From Pyrenopolyporus hunteri (Eukaryota > Ascomycota > Sordariomycetes > Xylariales > Hypoxylaceae): a stretch of 36,021 nucleotides of DNA. A model generated the notes under the pieces. It was not told where the DNA came from. It searched no databases and saw nothing but the letters and a program-made list of their open reading frames with translations. The stretch covers positions 1-36,021 of the forward strand of contig CADCXC010000017.1 in assembly GCA_902806595.1 (NCBI GenBank), written 5' to 3'. Shown here in pieces: positions 35,877-36,021 of this stretch (position 1 is its first letter; each line of letters begins with the position of its first letter). Made by a program: the position numbers and the translations under genes.

Positions 35877-36021
35877 GTAAAACGAATAAATTTTTAATAA
35901 ATAATTAAAAAATATATAATTTTATAATAAAATACGAAACAAAAATAAAATTAGTAAATCATTATATATTTAAAAAGTTATAAAATAAGAATGATACATA
36001 TTATTAATATTTATGACTATT
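35877..36021 (-). repeat. Terminal repeat of the right element, outer copy (partial)
   Basis: Matches the reverse complement of about 20350-20497, for example ACGAATAAA, AATAAATAATTAAAAAA and ATATATTTAAAAAGTTATAA. It is truncated by the end of the window. Confidence 0.6.

Larger units (their letters stand above)
15410..36021. repeat. AT-rich, RIP-mutated block (degenerate transposable-element DNA)
   Basis: About 20.6 kb of A/T-dominated DNA with no credible gene; stops are so dense that almost no frame exceeds 60 codons. The few C and G residues are nearly all in CpG (TCG, ACG, CGA), while CpA/TpG, CpT and CpC are scarce and TpA very frequent. This is what C-to-T mutation on both strands leaves after heavy RIP, with CpG spared. 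Repeated segments still align with each other across this block, which fits duplicated DNA as the target. Composition becomes milder from about 33 kb onward, where CA, TG and CC reappear. The left edge at about 15.4 kb is abrupt. Only the foldback element at 27547-28320 breaks the pattern. Confidence 0.88.
33265..36021 (-). mobile_element. LTR-like element, inverted right copy, cut by the window edge
   Basis: Read on the minus strand this follows the left element: the terminal repeat begins at the window edge (36021-35877), the interior matches 20498-21100 closely (for example TTTATAATATTAATTTAAAA near 35710 and TATCCTCGATTTTAAAA near 35430 are reverse-complement counterparts of 20690 and 21000), then come decayed minisatellite units, then the second terminal repeat at 33505-33265. 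It retains more CA, TG and CC than the left copy, so it is less mutated, and its interior is shorter (about 2.4 kb). Confidence 0.65.

Noticed and set aside
15410..36021. Mitochondrial or other organelle DNA joined to the contig
   Set aside because: No organelle genes or tRNAs are seen, and the C/G left in CpG plus decayed repeats fits RIP in nuclear DNA.
35800..36021. Chromosome end
   Set aside because: No TTAGGG/CCCTAA repeats; the edge falls inside a decayed terminal repeat.

Overview
The window looks like nuclear DNA of a filamentous ascomycete (Pezizomycotina, probably a Sordariomycete). The reasons are short spliceosomal introns with CTAAC branch sites, fungal-type PEX2, a Zn2Cys6 regulator gene, a Kap120/importin-11 homologue, and a sharp switch from ordinary gene-bearing DNA to extremely AT-rich DNA with the marks of repeat-induced point mutation (RIP). 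The species cannot be fixed from sequence alone.

Layout. 1-15.4 kb is a normal-composition, gene-sparse segment with four loci: PEX2 (-, 4567-3140), a Zn2Cys6 transcription-factor gene that appears broken (+, 7261-9226), a karyopherin of the importin-11/Kap120 type (+, 10408-13644, one intron), and a small DUF423/TMEM256-type membrane protein (-, 15172-14326, three exons reconstructed here). The long intergenic stretches are strewn with the palindromic motif TACCTAGGTA and its relatives. From about 15.4 kb to the end, some 20.6 kb is AT-rich with no credible gene. Remaining C and G there sit almost only in CpG.

Structure inside the AT-rich block. A repeat family can still be followed through the mutations. 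A 3.4 kb element (20231-23612) has 267-bp direct terminal repeats and an internal 85-bp minisatellite. An inverted, less mutated copy runs from 33265 off the right edge, and an inverted solo terminal repeat lies at 19460-19728. This resembles a non-autonomous LTR element. In the middle of the block sits a 774-bp foldback element (27547-28320) of normal base composition. It has near-perfect terminal inverted repeats and an 8-bp TTATATAA flank, so it probably arrived after the mutation wave.

The four genes do not form a pathway: PEX2 serves peroxisomal import, the karyopherin serves nuclear import, the DUF423 protein is an uncharacterised membrane protein, and the regulator is likely dead or carries sequencing errors. 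The most notable points are the CpG-sparing RIP signature, the unmutated foldback insertion, the inverted pair of decayed LTR-like elements, and the regulator with three separate lesions and intact splice sites.
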